Of a stretch of DNA of 64,000 bases, positions 26,597 through 35,545 are shown piece by piece. The position numbers and the translations under genes were made by a program. Numbering within the stretch: the stretch's first letter is position 1; every line of letters begins with the position of its first letter. Under the pieces are notes generated by a model, which ran no database searches, was not told the origin of the DNA, and saw only the letters and a list, made by a program, of their open reading frames with translations. This DNA comes from G965233625 sp965233625 (GTDB taxonomy: Bacteria > Planctomycetota > Planctomycetia > Pirellulales > Pirellulaceae), in assembly GCA_965233625.1 (NCBI GenBank), contig OZ247499.1:1798001-1862000 (forward strand), given 5' to 3'.

Positions 26597-27307
26597 ATGT
26601 CGCGACGTTTTTTCGTGGACCAGCCCATCCACGGCAGCAGCACCGCGATCGAGGGCGCCGAAGCCCAGCACCTGACCCGTGTCATGCGGGCTTCTGAGGG
26701 AGATGAAATCACCCTTTTTGACGGCAGCGGCGCGGAGTTCACCGCGGTGATAGCCAACATCAAGAAGAAGCAGGTAGAGCTTGAAATCACGGCACGGCAC
26801 GAAATCAGCCGCGAACTACCACGACCGCTGGTCGCCGGCGCGGCGCTGCCCAAAGGGGACCGGCAGCGTGTGCTCATTGAAAAACTAGTGGAACTGGGCG
26901 CCACGCAACTCACGCCGTTGACGACAACGCGCGGCGTTGCACAACCCACGTCCAAAGCGCTGGCACGATTAACCAGGACCGTGATCGAAGCCTCTAAACA
27001 ATGCGGCCGGAACACGCTGATGCAGATCACGCCGCCTGCCACGGTCGCTGAATTCGTCACCCAGGCGCCGCCCGGCGCCACACGCTGGCTGGCGCACCCC
27101 GGCGGCGGACCACTGCAGGCGCCGCCGGATGCGACGGCCGTCTGGTGCCTAACCGGACCGGAAGGCGGTTTTACAGACGAAGAATGCGATGAGGCAATCG
27201 CGGCTGGCTGGACGAATGTTAGCCTCGGCCAACGGATTCTACGGGCGGAAACCGCGATCATCGCCATGTGCGCGGTTGCGGGCCTGACGACTGCCAACGG
27301 ACAGTGA
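26597..27307 (+). CDS. rsmE: 16S rRNA m3U1498 methyltransferase RsmE
   Basis: 236 residues. RsmE methylates N3 of U1498 of 16S rRNA using SAM. Seen: N-terminal PUA-like domain starting MSRRFFVDQPIHGSSTAIEGAEAQHLTRVMRASEGDEITLFDGSG, the SPOUT domain with KGDRQRVLIEKLVELGATQLTPLTT, ASKQCGRN, and the knotted SAM loops LTGPEGGFTDEE and SLGQRILRAETA. These are diagnostic. It is divergent from the ExeA-like ATPase and convergent with tyrS (6 bases between stops). Confidence 0.95.
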   Translation: MSRRFFVDQPIHGSSTAIEGAEAQHLTRVMRASEGDEITLFDGSGAEFTAVIANIKKKQVELEITARHEISRELPRPLVAGAALPKGDRQRVLIEKLVELGATQLTPLTTTRGVAQPTSKALARLTRTVIEASKQCGRNTLMQITPPATVAEFVTQAPPGATRWLAHPGGGPLQAPPDATAVWCLTGPEGGFTDEECDEAIAAGWTNVSLGQRILRAETAIIAMCAVAGLTTANGQ

Positions 27308-27313
27308 GAACCG

Positions 27314-28540
27314 TTACTGGACGATTAGTTTGACGATATTCCGCTTGCCGACACGGAAGACAAATTCATCGCCGCTGCTGGCAGGAAGCAGGTCAGACGC
27401 GACAGGCTTACCGTCGATCTTTACACCTTTCTGCTTGATCATCCGCCGCGCTTCGCCATTGCTTTTGACGAAACCCAGTTCCGCGGCAATCGCCGGTAGA
27501 AAAAGATTGCCGGCGTCGTCGGTCTGCACGCTCTGTTCAGCAAGGTCGTCCGGCGTCTCCTGGTGCGAATTGCGCGAAAACGCCTTTTCGCCTTCTTCCG
27601 CTCCCGTTGAGCCACAGAATCGCTCGGTGATCTCGTACGCCAGCGCCTTTTTGGCCGCCATCGGATGCATGGCGCCGGTGGCCAGGTCTGCGATCAGCTT
27701 TTCAACTTCGGGCAGCTTCCGCTGACTTAACAGACGGTAGTACCGCGGCATGATCTCGTCTGGGATCGACATCGTTTTGCCGTACATATTCTCCGGCGTC
27801 TCGACGACCGAGATGTAATTATCCGCCGATTTCGACATCTTCTTCACGCCGTCAGTGCCTTCCAGCAGAGGCATCAGCACCAGCGACTGTTGCGGCTGCC
27901 CGTTGGCTTTCTGCAATTCGCGGCCACGCATCAAGTTAAACAACTGATCGGTGCCGCCGATTTCTACGTCGCTGTGCAGATGAACCGAGTCATACGCCTG
28001 GATCAGCGGGTAGACAAACTCATGCAGGTGAATCGGCGTGTTGGATTCCATCCGCTTCTTAAAGTCGTCGCGGACGATCACCTGCTGCACCGTATGGGTC
28101 GCCAGCAGGCGGATCAGATCCATCGGCTGTAATTCACCAAGCCAATCGTTGTTGAAGTAGACCTTAGTCAGTTCAGGATCAAGGATTTTGAACAGCTGCT
28201 CTTTGTAAGTCGCCGCGTTTGCATCTACCTCTTCACGCGTCAGTTGCGGCCGGGCTTTGTTGCGGTCTGTCGGATCGCCGATCCGCGCCGTAAAGTCGCC
28301 GATGATAAACTGGATCTCGTGCCCGAACTCCTGGAACTGCCGCAGTTTGTTGATGGGCACCGTGTGGCCGACATGAATGTCCGGACGCGAAGGATCGGCG
28401 CCGAACTTGATCTTCAGCGGGGTCCGGGTCGCGGCGGACTTCTTCAGCTTCTCAAGCAGTTCTTCCGACGAAACCACATCGTCGGCGCCACGCTGAATTT
28501 CTGCGAGCTGGTCTTCGGGACTTACGGTCATGCTGGGCAT
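27314..28540 (-). CDS. tyrS: Tyrosyl-tRNA synthetase
   Basis: 408 residues. Class I aminoacyl-tRNA synthetase charging tRNA-Tyr. The HIGH-like motif is HVGHTVPINKLRQFQ, the KMSKS motif is exact (GVKKMSKSADNYI), and the tyrosine-site region reads YPLIQAYDSVHLHSDVEIGGTDQLFNLMRGRELQ. The C-terminus carries an S4-like RNA-binding domain (about 340-405, ELGFVKSNGEARRMIKQKGVKIDGKPV). The variant HVGH and overall pattern fit the TyrZ/TyrRS-2 subgroup. No T-box leader was seen upstream. Confidence 0.95.
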   Translation of the reverse strand: MPSMTVSPEDQLAEIQRGADDVVSSEELLEKLKKSAATRTPLKIKFGADPSRPDIHVGHTVPINKLRQFQEFGHEIQFIIGDFTARIGDPTDRNKARPQLTREEVDANAATYKEQLFKILDPELTKVYFNNDWLGELQPMDLIRLLATHTVQQVIVRDDFKKRMESNTPIHLHEFVYPLIQAYDSVHLHSDVEIGGTDQLFNLMRGRELQKANGQPQQSLVLMPLLEGTDGVKKMSKSADNYISVVETPENMYGKTMSIPDEIMPRYYRLLSQRKLPEVEKLIADLATGAMHPMAAKKALAYEITERFCGSTGAEEGEKAFSRNSHQETPDDLAEQSVQTDDAGNLFLPAIAAELGFVKSNGEARRMIKQKGVKIDGKPVASDLLPASSGDEFVFRVGKRNIVKLIVQ

Positions 28541-28682
28541 CGGGCGATTCCGTCTTGTTCGTCAATCGTCGGTGGCTCTAAAGGAGAGGTATCCGCGGGC
28601 ATTATAAACCAGAAGCTCCACGGACAGCAGGCGGTTTGAATCACGTTGCGAGGCCCGGACGCCAATAACAAGAAACGACGCA

Positions 28683-28726
28683 ACGACGTCAGGTTCGCAG
28701 TTTCTCTTGCGGTCTGACGCCGTCGT
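28683..28726 (-). terminator. Imperfect hairpin, possible terminator of the 28764-29210 gene
   Basis: ACGACG 28683-28688 pairs with CGTCGT 28721-28726, with inner CAG/CTG and CGCA/TGCG pairings around a short pyrimidine loop. It lies about 40 bases past the stop of the minus-strand gene. The following T-tract is weak, so it may be a Rho-independent terminator of low strength or just an intergenic hairpin. Confidence 0.35.
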
Positions 28727-28763
28727 GCTTTGACAGTTTACCGTCGCAACGGGTTCACGCTGC

Positions 28764-29210
28764 TTAGCGGATCATGTCGCCTGGGTATCCAAGGATAATG
28801 GTCCGTGCCGAACCGTTGCCGCGCCAATCGTAGCCGCCGCCATTGCCCGTCCAACGGGGCGAATAGGTGCCCGTAAAGGGTGTGACAGAAGCTGCTGGGC
28901 GTGCGTTGGAGAAGCCAAACCACTTCCGCGCGGCCATGCGGCGGTTGCGTTGCTCGGTACGCAGTTCCGCCTTGCGGCGGACGGCCAGTTTGGCGTTATC
29001 GTAGCGCTGCTGCTCGTTGAGATACAGCCATAGTTCAGCAGGCATTTTCTTCTGCAAATCACCAATCTGCACCGGCTGTGCGGCTGGCGGCTCGGTCGCC
29101 GGGCGCCACCGTGGGGCGGCAGGGGCGCCCAGAGGTGATGGCTCCTGGGCGGATGCCGTCGATACGGCGGCGAGCGCGACAAGCAGCGCGCAGAAGGTAA
29201 CACGATACAT
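28764..29210 (-). CDS. Secreted hypothetical protein
   Basis: 148 residues from ATG 29210, which has an AAGGAG ribosome site 8 bases upstream; the frame is open to 29342 but those residues are not supported. Signal peptide MYRVTFCALLVALAAVSTASA. The mature protein has a Pro/Ala-rich start (SPLGAPAAPRWRPATEPPAAQ), a basic helix rich in Arg (PAELWLYLNEQQRYDNAKLAVRRKAELRTEQRNRRMAARKW) and a Gly/aromatic C-terminus (GTYSPRWTGNGGGYDWRG). The pattern is frequent in small planctomycete exported proteins. Function unknown. Confidence 0.75.
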   Translation of the reverse strand: MYRVTFCALLVALAAVSTASAQEPSPLGAPAAPRWRPATEPPAAQPVQIGDLQKKMPAELWLYLNEQQRYDNAKLAVRRKAELRTEQRNRRMAARKWFGFSNARPAASVTPFTGTYSPRWTGNGGGYDWRGNGSARTIILGYPGDMIR

Positions 29211-29417
29211 TGTCGGCACTCCTTGGCAATTGCAATAAAAACCCGCAAAGACGCGCGGCTTAAAACAATTCTTCGGCTCAATCGTGTCGAGAGTCTTAGC
29301 CGGAAAAGTCAGACTGCAACGGTTGTAGCCAATAAACACCAATCCTGATGTTAATTAGCGCCGGTCAGTAAACCTACGCAAGGCAGACGTGTGATGTTGC
29401 GTGGCTGGTTGATCCCG

Positions 29418-30302
29418 CTAGCTGAATTGCGGCATGCGAATCATCTGGCGGTAACGCGCAGAATCGCCTTGCACCGCTAGCACATACACCAGGTCACCCT
29501 CGCGCCACGAGGAAATCACCCAACCGCCGGTCATAATCTGCGGACGCCGCGAGGGAACGGTTGGCAAACCTTCAATCACCGTGCGCGTTCTTACAACGTA
29601 GAGAATCGCCTGACGGCTTGTTCCTGTTGCGCGAAGATCATACTCAACGCCGGCGGGATCAAGATTACTGCTGAACGTCCGCCAGTGGGCAGCACGCGCG
29701 CGGACCATGTTACTGGGCGATCGGTTCTCTAATGCCGCCGTATCAGCGATTTCCTGCCAGGATTCTGAGTCACGCTCCAGAGACTGCTGCACCCAGTGCT
29801 CATCCACAAGGACCATAAACTCATCACGCGAAAGCTCCGGAGCCGGCAACAAAGCAACAAGCACCAGCGCCGCAGCGGCTGCGATTGCACAGCCCAGCGT
29901 GATCAGCACGCCACGGCGGTTTGCGGGAGCAATGATCGGTCCGGCCGGAGTGGCTTCTACCGCGCGAGCGACAACTGCGTTTCCGGATGATGTTTCGTCC
30001 TCAACAACGTCTGCCGATTCGGCATCTTCAAGCACGCCAGCCAACAGGCGGTCAGCAAGACCAGACGGTGGCTGCACATCACGAAAGGCAGCGGCCATAC
30101 CACGGTCAAACGCCGCCGACTGCCGCAGTTCATCGGCAAGAGGCGCCGGTGCATCGCCGCGGTTCTGCTCCGCGGCAAGCGCGCCGGCCAGCAGTTCCAG
30201 GCCTGGCAGCGACACCGTAGGATTACCTTCGTCCGTAATATCCGCCGCGCGACAGGCATCGATCTGCTGCTGAAGCTGAACGTTGATTTTTTTGTCGTTC
30301 AT
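29418..30302 (-). CDS. Putative membrane anti-sigma factor
   Basis: 294 residues. Cytoplasmic N-terminal part (1-128) with AAAFRDVQPPSGLADRLLAGVLEDA, a motif seen in planctomycete anti-sigma-like proteins; one membrane segment at about 131-152 (GVLITLGCAIAAAAALVLVALL); and an extracytoplasmic C-terminal domain (about 160-294) of about 135 residues. There is no HxxxCxxC zinc anti-sigma motif. Assignment relies mainly on position: it starts 2 bases after the stop of the ECF sigma gene, so the two are co-translated. It would hold the sigma factor at the membrane. Confidence 0.7.
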   Translation of the reverse strand: MNDKKINVQLQQQIDACRAADITDEGNPTVSLPGLELLAGALAAEQNRGDAPAPLADELRQSAAFDRGMAAAFRDVQPPSGLADRLLAGVLEDAESADVVEDETSSGNAVVARAVEATPAGPIIAPANRRGVLITLGCAIAAAAALVLVALLPAPELSRDEFMVLVDEHWVQQSLERDSESWQEIADTAALENRSPSNMVRARAAHWRTFSSNLDPAGVEYDLRATGTSRQAILYVVRTRTVIEGLPTVPSRRPQIMTGGWVISSWREGDLVYVLAVQGDSARYRQMIRMPQFS

Positions 30303-30303
30303 C

Positions 30304-31026
30304 CTAACAACCTCCCGTTGCTGATGACGGGCCGAGCGGCGATCTGACGTCTGTTGATTTCGGTGAAGCGGCGACCGGGTCTGCTAACTGTTCTTTCAGC
30401 TTGGCCTTGGCTCTGGAAAGCCTGCTCATAACCGTACCCGGTGCAATCTTCAGTGAATCCGCAATTTCGAGATAGGACAGGTCTTCAAAATAAAACATGG
30501 TGACTACGATCCGCTGTTCTTCACTTAGCGTGTTTAACGCGAGTTGAAGTGCTTCCGGGTCGAAATCGTCTGACGGCGATTGTTCCATTGCGACGGAATT
30601 GACGTCAAGGTCAACATTGGCCGCTGTGGTGGGGCGTTTCCGGCGGTTCAGCTTCGTAAAACACGAACGTAACACCTGAAACAACCAGCCACGCGTCGCC
30701 GCCTCGTCACGCACCTGATGAAGCTTACGATGTGCGATTAAGAACACCTGCTGCGTCAGATCCTCGGCATCCGCCACCACGCCAGTGAGGCGGTAGGCGT
30801 AGCCATAAAGCTCTGCGTGGTGCAACTCAATCAGCCGGGTGATCCGCTGCCGGTTATCCGCCAGTTGATGGTTGGCATCGAGCCCGCTGGGGGCTTGCTC
30901 ACTGGTGAGTGCCGGAGGCACGGGGGTTTCTCCAAGGTGTTGCGGCGCATCGGGCCGGACACGGTTCTGGTCATCTTCAGGCGGAATTGATGAGCCACCC
31001 GTATTGGGTGTTTTGTTCTCAGCCAT
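30304..31026 (-). CDS. ECF RNA polymerase sigma factor
   Basis: 240 residues. After a 60-residue disordered N-terminus rich in Pro/Asn/Gly, region 2 reads ELYGYAYRLTGVVADAEDLTQQVFLIAHRKLHQVRDEAATRGWLFQVLRSCF. Region 4 is LQLALNTLSEEQRIVVTMFYFEDLSYLEIADSLKIAPGTVMSRLSRAKAKLKEQL, with the helix-turn-helix. This is the standard extracytoplasmic-function sigma architecture. It directs transcription of an unknown regulon and is followed immediately by its likely anti-sigma gene. Confidence 0.93.
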   Translation of the reverse strand: MAENKTPNTGGSSIPPEDDQNRVRPDAPQHLGETPVPPALTSEQAPSGLDANHQLADNRQRITRLIELHHAELYGYAYRLTGVVADAEDLTQQVFLIAHRKLHQVRDEAATRGWLFQVLRSCFTKLNRRKRPTTAANVDLDVNSVAMEQSPSDDFDPEALQLALNTLSEEQRIVVTMFYFEDLSYLEIADSLKIAPGTVMSRLSRAKAKLKEQLADPVAASPKSTDVRSPLGPSSATGGC

Positions 31027-31171
31027 ACGCCGCCTTAATGATGAGCCTTATTCCCCCGGAATTATTCCCTGCAAATTCAGATTGCAGGCACTGCCTTTCT
31101 GGTATTCGTCAGAAAGAATTAGATATTGTGGACTACCACAGATCACTAATGGCGTTAGCGTCGTCGCTGCG

Positions 31172-32143
31172 TTACAGCACCGAGAAATAAGCCACGGCGA
31201 AGTAATGCTGCGGGTCCGTCCAGCTTTTTTCCAGCTTCATGCCGCAATCAGCCGCCATGCTGGTCATCCCCTCAAGACTATATTTATGGGAGTATTCTGT
31301 CAAAATCGTCTCGCCCCGCGCCATGCGGAAAGTCTCGCCGCCAATGCTGAACTGCTGATTCTCTAGGCTGACCACGTGCATCTCAATCCGATGCATCTCC
31401 TTGTTGTAAAAGGCTTTATGGTCAAATTTGGCGATGTCAAAGTCTGCATCAAGCTCCGCATTCATCCGATGCAACAGATTCAGATTGAATGCAGCCGTGA
31501 CGCCCGCGGTGTCATTATACGCAGATTCGATTACGGACGTATCTTTCTGCAGGTCAAAGCCAAGCACCAGACCGCCATCATCACCGGCTACAAACGCCAT
31601 GTTCTTGAGCAGCGTACAGGCTTCTTCCGTCTCAAGATTTCCGATCGTTGAGCCGGGAAAATAGGCGATCTTCCGGGCGGGCGAACACCGGGCCTCTGGC
31701 AATTCAAAGTAACCGGTGAAGTCAGCACAGACCGGCAGAATCTCTACCTCTGGATAAGCCGCGTCCAGGGACTCTGCCGTTTGCATCAGATGATCGCGGG
31801 CGATTTCCACCGGAGCATAAGCGGCAGGGTTTTCCAGCGCATCCAGCACCAGCCTGGTTTTGACACTGCTTCCGCTGCCATACTCGATAAGCATGGCATC
31901 GGGACCGATGCATCCGGCGATATCAGCCGCATTCTGACGGATGACACTCAGCTCTGTGCGGGTCGGATAATACTCTTCAAGCTCGCAGATCTGGTCAAAA
32001 AGGTCGCAGCCACGCTGGTCGTAAAAGTACTTTGCGGGCACGGTCTTCTGCGACTGCCGCATCCCCGCCAGCGCGTCTCCCAGAAACTCCTGCGAAGACA
32101 ATTCAAAGTTGTGCAGGGCGACATTGGTGTCAGATTGTGTCAT
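31172..32143 (-). CDS. egtD: L-histidine N-alpha-methyltransferase EgtD
   Basis: 323 residues. EgtD trimethylates histidine to hercynine with SAM, the first step of ergothioneine synthesis. Seen: KTVPAKYFYDQRGCDLFDQICELEEYYPTRTELSVIRQNAADIA, the SAM site LIEYGSGSSVKTRLVLDAL (86-103), IAYFPGSTIGNL, and the C-terminal FRMARGETILTEYSHKYSLEGM. All are diagnostic of the DUF2260/EgtD family. Downstream of egtB on the same strand (168 bases between), so the two probably form one pathway unit. No egtC or egtE is present. Confidence 0.93.
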   Translation of the reverse strand: MTQSDTNVALHNFELSSQEFLGDALAGMRQSQKTVPAKYFYDQRGCDLFDQICELEEYYPTRTELSVIRQNAADIAGCIGPDAMLIEYGSGSSVKTRLVLDALENPAAYAPVEIARDHLMQTAESLDAAYPEVEILPVCADFTGYFELPEARCSPARKIAYFPGSTIGNLETEEACTLLKNMAFVAGDDGGLVLGFDLQKDTSVIESAYNDTAGVTAAFNLNLLHRMNAELDADFDIAKFDHKAFYNKEMHRIEMHVVSLENQQFSIGGETFRMARGETILTEYSHKYSLEGMTSMAADCGMKLEKSWTDPQHYFAVAYFSVL

Positions 32144-32312
32144 TCCGGTGCGGTCCTTCCGTCCAATCCAATGGACTGTCTATTCACTGAGACGCGGGTA
32201 AGCATCTCTAACTTGATTTCATTCTAACCGAGTGCGACTGAAACGCCCGTAACAATCGCTAGGCCGTTATAGCGCCAGGCAGCACCACGGAAACCGATCC
32301 GTGGCATAGCAT

Positions 32313-33644
32313 TTATCTGGCCAGCCGGATTCCAGAGAATTGCCAGCGAGCGTCTGGCGGGAAGAAGTTGCGGTAGGTCGGCCGGATGTGTGATCGCGAT
32401 GTAGCGCACGATGCGCCCCGCAACACGTACTGATTACACATGAACTTCCCATTATACTCGCCCAGCGCCCCCGGCGGCGGCGCGTATCCGGGATAAGGCT
32501 CGTACGGACTGGCGGTCCACTGCCAGACTTCGCCAAACATCTGATGCAACGAATCGCCATCAGGTTTCATGCTTTCCGGGGAGCATCCGGCGGGATGAAA
32601 GCGATGGGACTCCACAAACGAACCATCTTCCACGCTGTTCTGCCCGGCAGCGATTTCCCACTGTGCTTCCGTCGGCAGCCGCGCCTCAGACCACCGGGCG
32701 AAAGCGTCCGCTTCAAAGTAGCTGACATTGCACACCGGCGCCTGCGGCTGCACCGGCATGTCGCCACGTAGCGTGAAGATCCGCCATTGATTGTCTTGCT
32801 TCCGCCAGTACAACGGCGCCTGCCAACCCTGCTGCTTCACAAGATTCCAGCCCGCAGACAGCCACAATTCGGGCCGTTGATAGCCGCCATCTTCGATAAA
32901 CTCGGTGAACTCCGCCGCCGTGGATAGGCGCCGGGCCAGCTGAAACGGCTCAACGTACTGCCGGTGTCGCGGTGATTCGTTATCAAACGCAAACACGCCG
33001 GCTTCAGGCTGCAGCCCCACTTCGCACACGCCGCCGGCAAAGTCTGCGAACTGCAACGGTGCGGCATCCACTTCCTTGTTGAAGGTATCGTCCGCTGCGA
33101 TGTAAGCAGGCAGCAGAGGGTTGCAGGAGAAAACGTGTTTAATGTCGGTCAGCATCAGCTCTTGATGCTGCTGCTCGTGATGCAAACCGGTTTCCAGCAC
33201 GTCGAGCAGTGGTGTTTCGTCGCCGGGCTTGAGATCATCGAGCCAATGCAACACGCACTGGTCCACACTCTCACGATACTGCCAGACTTCCGCCACCGTC
33301 GGCCGCGAGATCAACCCGCGCCGATGCCGTGGAAACTGCTCACCGACGGTGTTGTAATAAGAGTTAAACAGCACGGCAAAGGCGGGATGATGCGGCTGGT
33401 AACTGCTATCGGCAGTCTGCAAAAGAAACGTCTCGAAGAACCAGGTCGTATGGGCAAGATGCCAGCGTGTGGGGCTGACATCGGGCATCGACTGGATGAC
33501 ACAGTCTTCCGCACAAAGCGGCTGGCACAATTGCTGCGATAGTGCTCGCACCGCTTGAAACCGCGTTTTCAACTGCGTTATGCGGCAGTCGTTTTTTGCT
33601 TGCTGAGCTGTTATCTCGCCCGTTGTGCTGCAAGAGGATGTCAC
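32313..33644 (-). CDS. egtB: Ergothioneine sulfoxide synthase EgtB
   Basis: 443 residues from a GTG at 33644. EgtB is an iron(II) and O2-dependent sulfoxide synthase joining a thiol donor to hercynine. The N-terminal DinB-like domain carries the iron ligands: WHLAH (61-65) and HHEQQHQEL (H156, H160). The C-terminal formylglycine-generating-like domain (about 215-443) includes VSYFEADAFARWSEARLPTEAQWEIAAG and MFGEVWQWTASPYEPYPGY...YVLRGASCATSRSHIRPTYRNFF. Thiol donor (gamma-Glu-Cys or Cys) cannot be assigned from sequence. Paired with egtD downstream. Confidence 0.92.
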   Translation of the reverse strand: MTSSCSTTGEITAQQAKNDCRITQLKTRFQAVRALSQQLCQPLCAEDCVIQSMPDVSPTRWHLAHTTWFFETFLLQTADSSYQPHHPAFAVLFNSYYNTVGEQFPRHRRGLISRPTVAEVWQYRESVDQCVLHWLDDLKPGDETPLLDVLETGLHHEQQHQELMLTDIKHVFSCNPLLPAYIAADDTFNKEVDAAPLQFADFAGGVCEVGLQPEAGVFAFDNESPRHRQYVEPFQLARRLSTAAEFTEFIEDGGYQRPELWLSAGWNLVKQQGWQAPLYWRKQDNQWRIFTLRGDMPVQPQAPVCNVSYFEADAFARWSEARLPTEAQWEIAAGQNSVEDGSFVESHRFHPAGCSPESMKPDGDSLHQMFGEVWQWTASPYEPYPGYAPPPGALGEYNGKFMCNQYVLRGASCATSRSHIRPTYRNFFPPDARWQFSGIRLAR

Positions 33645-33995
33645 AGAGTTTCGCCTGATTTACAGTCGCTTAAACTTGTACGTAGAGCGCTACACGGCGA
33701 CTGATCCGGCAAGCCCGCTTAATCACTGAATCACCCAGCAGGTGTTCAGACGGATAAACCAGGCTTGTTTGATAAGATCTGGAAGGATCTGCCAGCAATA
33801 TCCATTAAAACAGGATAAGGGGGGCTGCAAGAGTGGTCAACCAGCACGCAATCGGGGGAGACACACACTCGCAGGGATGGTCGCGATTACGGCGCACAAG
33901 GCACAGACGCCCGTTGCTTGAATGGCCTTGCCAACCTACCATTGCGGTTGAGTGTTTTTTCTTTCCGTAATTCCTCGTAAACCCTGGTTTGCTGC
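33645..33995. other. Intergenic region, no gene recognised
   Basis: 351 bases between divergent egtB and ribE. I looked specifically for an FMN riboswitch ahead of ribE and saw none of its conserved core. A G-rich tract (AGGGGGG-like run near 33820) is present but forms no convincing structure. No small gene or RNA was recognised. Confidence 0.5.
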
Positions 33996-34595
33996 ATGTT
34001 TACCGGTCTGGTCGAAGCCCTTGGCAAGGTTCACAGCGTAACGCCTTCCGGCCCTGGGATCCGTCTAACGGTTGAAAGTGAAACGGTCGCGGAAGATGCA
34101 CAGCTTGGCGATAGCATCGCCGTGAACGGTTGCTGCTTGACGGTCGTCGCCATCGAGGACCAGAAATTAAGTTTTGAAGCGGGCGAAGAAACACTCAGCC
34201 GCACCAATCTGGGCAAAGCTGTCGCCGGATCGGGCGTGAATCTCGAACGCAGCCTGAAGGCGGGCGACCGCCTGGGCGGGCACTACGTTACCGGACATAT
34301 AGACGGCGCCGGCTCGCTGGATCAGCGCATTGACGATCAGGACTGGTCCACCTTCTGGTTCAACATGCCCGACACACTGGGCCGCCAGATGGTAAGCAAA
34401 GGCTCAATCGCCATCGACGGTGTCAGTCTAACGCTGGTTGATGTCGAAGCGACACGGTTCAGCGTGGCATTGATTCCGCATACACTTTCGGTGACAACTT
34501 TAGGTCACCTGCAACCCGGTGACCCCGTAAATCTTGAAACCGACCTACTTGCCAAGTACGTCGAAAAACAGCTTGCCTTCACCCGGCCTGCCTGA
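33996..34595 (+). CDS. ribE: Riboflavin synthase, alpha subunit
   Basis: 199 residues. Converts two 6,7-dimethyl-8-ribityllumazine to riboflavin. Opening MFTGLVEALGKV and the two lumazine-binding barrel repeats (about 1-96 and 97-199) are diagnostic: VNGCCLTVV...FEAGEETLSRTNL in the first and SKGSIAIDGVSLTLVDVEATRFSVALIPHTLSVTTLG in the second. GGHYVTGHIDG links them. Followed by rsmA on the same strand 26 bases later. No other rib gene is in the window. Confidence 0.95.
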   Translation: MFTGLVEALGKVHSVTPSGPGIRLTVESETVAEDAQLGDSIAVNGCCLTVVAIEDQKLSFEAGEETLSRTNLGKAVAGSGVNLERSLKAGDRLGGHYVTGHIDGAGSLDQRIDDQDWSTFWFNMPDTLGRQMVSKGSIAIDGVSLTLVDVEATRFSVALIPHTLSVTTLGHLQPGDPVNLETDLLAKYVEKQLAFTRPA

Positions 34596-34621
34596 CGCTA
34601 TCCGCGATACCTGGAACTTCA

Positions 34622-35536
34622 ATGCCTCAACCCCGCCAGACCGTTTCCTACTTGATGAAGACCTTCCGCGAAGTTGGTCTTCAGCCCGACTCCAGGCACG
34701 GGCAGAACTTTCTGATTGACCTGAACCTGCTAGAGCTTCTGGCCAAGTCCGCCGATGCGTGCAGCGATGATGTGATTCTGGAAGTGGGAACGGGCACGGG
34801 TTCGCTGACCGCAATCCTGGCAGCCAACGCAGGCGAAGTGATCAGCGTGGAGATCGATGGCCATCTGCACCAGCTTGCCAGCGAAACGCTGCATGGCCTC
34901 GATAACGTCACGCTGCTGCATCAGGACGCACTGCGGAACAAAAACAACTTCTCACCTGAAGTGCTCGACGTCATTCAGCAGAAGCTGGCAGCGGCGCCGG
35001 GACGGCAGTTTAAGCTGGCGGCGAATCTGCCTTACAACGTCGCCACACCGGTGATTTCCAACCTCCTGCACGGCGACACCCCGCCCGTTCAGATGGCGAT
35101 CACCATTCAGCGTGAACTGGCAGACCGCATTGTGGCGAAGCCAAATTCCCGCGACTACGGTTCGCTATCGCTATGGATTCAAAGTCAGTGCGACGCAGAG
35201 ATCGTCCGCATTATGCCGCCTTCGGTTTTCTGGCCACAGCCAAAAGTCTATTCAGCCATTGTCAAAATCACGTTACAGCCGGAACGTCGCAACGCGATTC
35301 CTGACCTGCCCTTCTTCCACTACTTTGTCCGGCACATTTTCCTGCACCGCCGCAAATACCTGCGTAAAGGCATCATCAGTTCGTACAAGAACCGGCTGAC
35401 CAAAACGCAGGTGGATGACATCATGAACGCCATGAACCTGGGCGCCGATGTCCGCGCGGAACAACTGGACCTGGCAACCATGCTGGAACTTTGCGAGCAC
35501 ATCCGGCAGCGGGCAACAGGCGAACCAAACGATTGA
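34622..35536 (+). CDS. rsmA: 16S rRNA dimethyladenosine transferase RsmA (KsgA)
   Basis: 304 residues. Dimethylates A1518 and A1519 of 16S rRNA. Seen: RHGQNFLIDLNLLELLAK, motif I LEVGTGTGSLTAILA, SVEIDGHL, and the catalytic motif IV NLPYNVATPVI. The C-terminal helical domain (about 210-304, PSVFWPQPKVYSAIVKI...HIFLHRRKYLRKG) is typical. About 30 residues longer than the E. coli enzyme. It follows ribE closely and is convergent with the lipoprotein hydrolase gene. Confidence 0.94.
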   Translation: MPQPRQTVSYLMKTFREVGLQPDSRHGQNFLIDLNLLELLAKSADACSDDVILEVGTGTGSLTAILAANAGEVISVEIDGHLHQLASETLHGLDNVTLLHQDALRNKNNFSPEVLDVIQQKLAAAPGRQFKLAANLPYNVATPVISNLLHGDTPPVQMAITIQRELADRIVAKPNSRDYGSLSLWIQSQCDAEIVRIMPPSVFWPQPKVYSAIVKITLQPERRNAIPDLPFFHYFVRHIFLHRRKYLRKGIISSYKNRLTKTQVDDIMNAMNLGADVRAEQLDLATMLELCEHIRQRATGEPND

Positions 35537-35545
35537 CGCGGCAGT

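Noticed and set aside
31095..31116. CTTTCTG/CAGAAAG hairpin after egtD as terminator
   Set aside because: A perfect 7-pair stem, but it is AT-rich and lacks a T-tract on the minus strand.
33645..33995. Possible FMN riboswitch ahead of ribE
   Set aside because: The conserved FMN aptamer core segments are not present in the leader.
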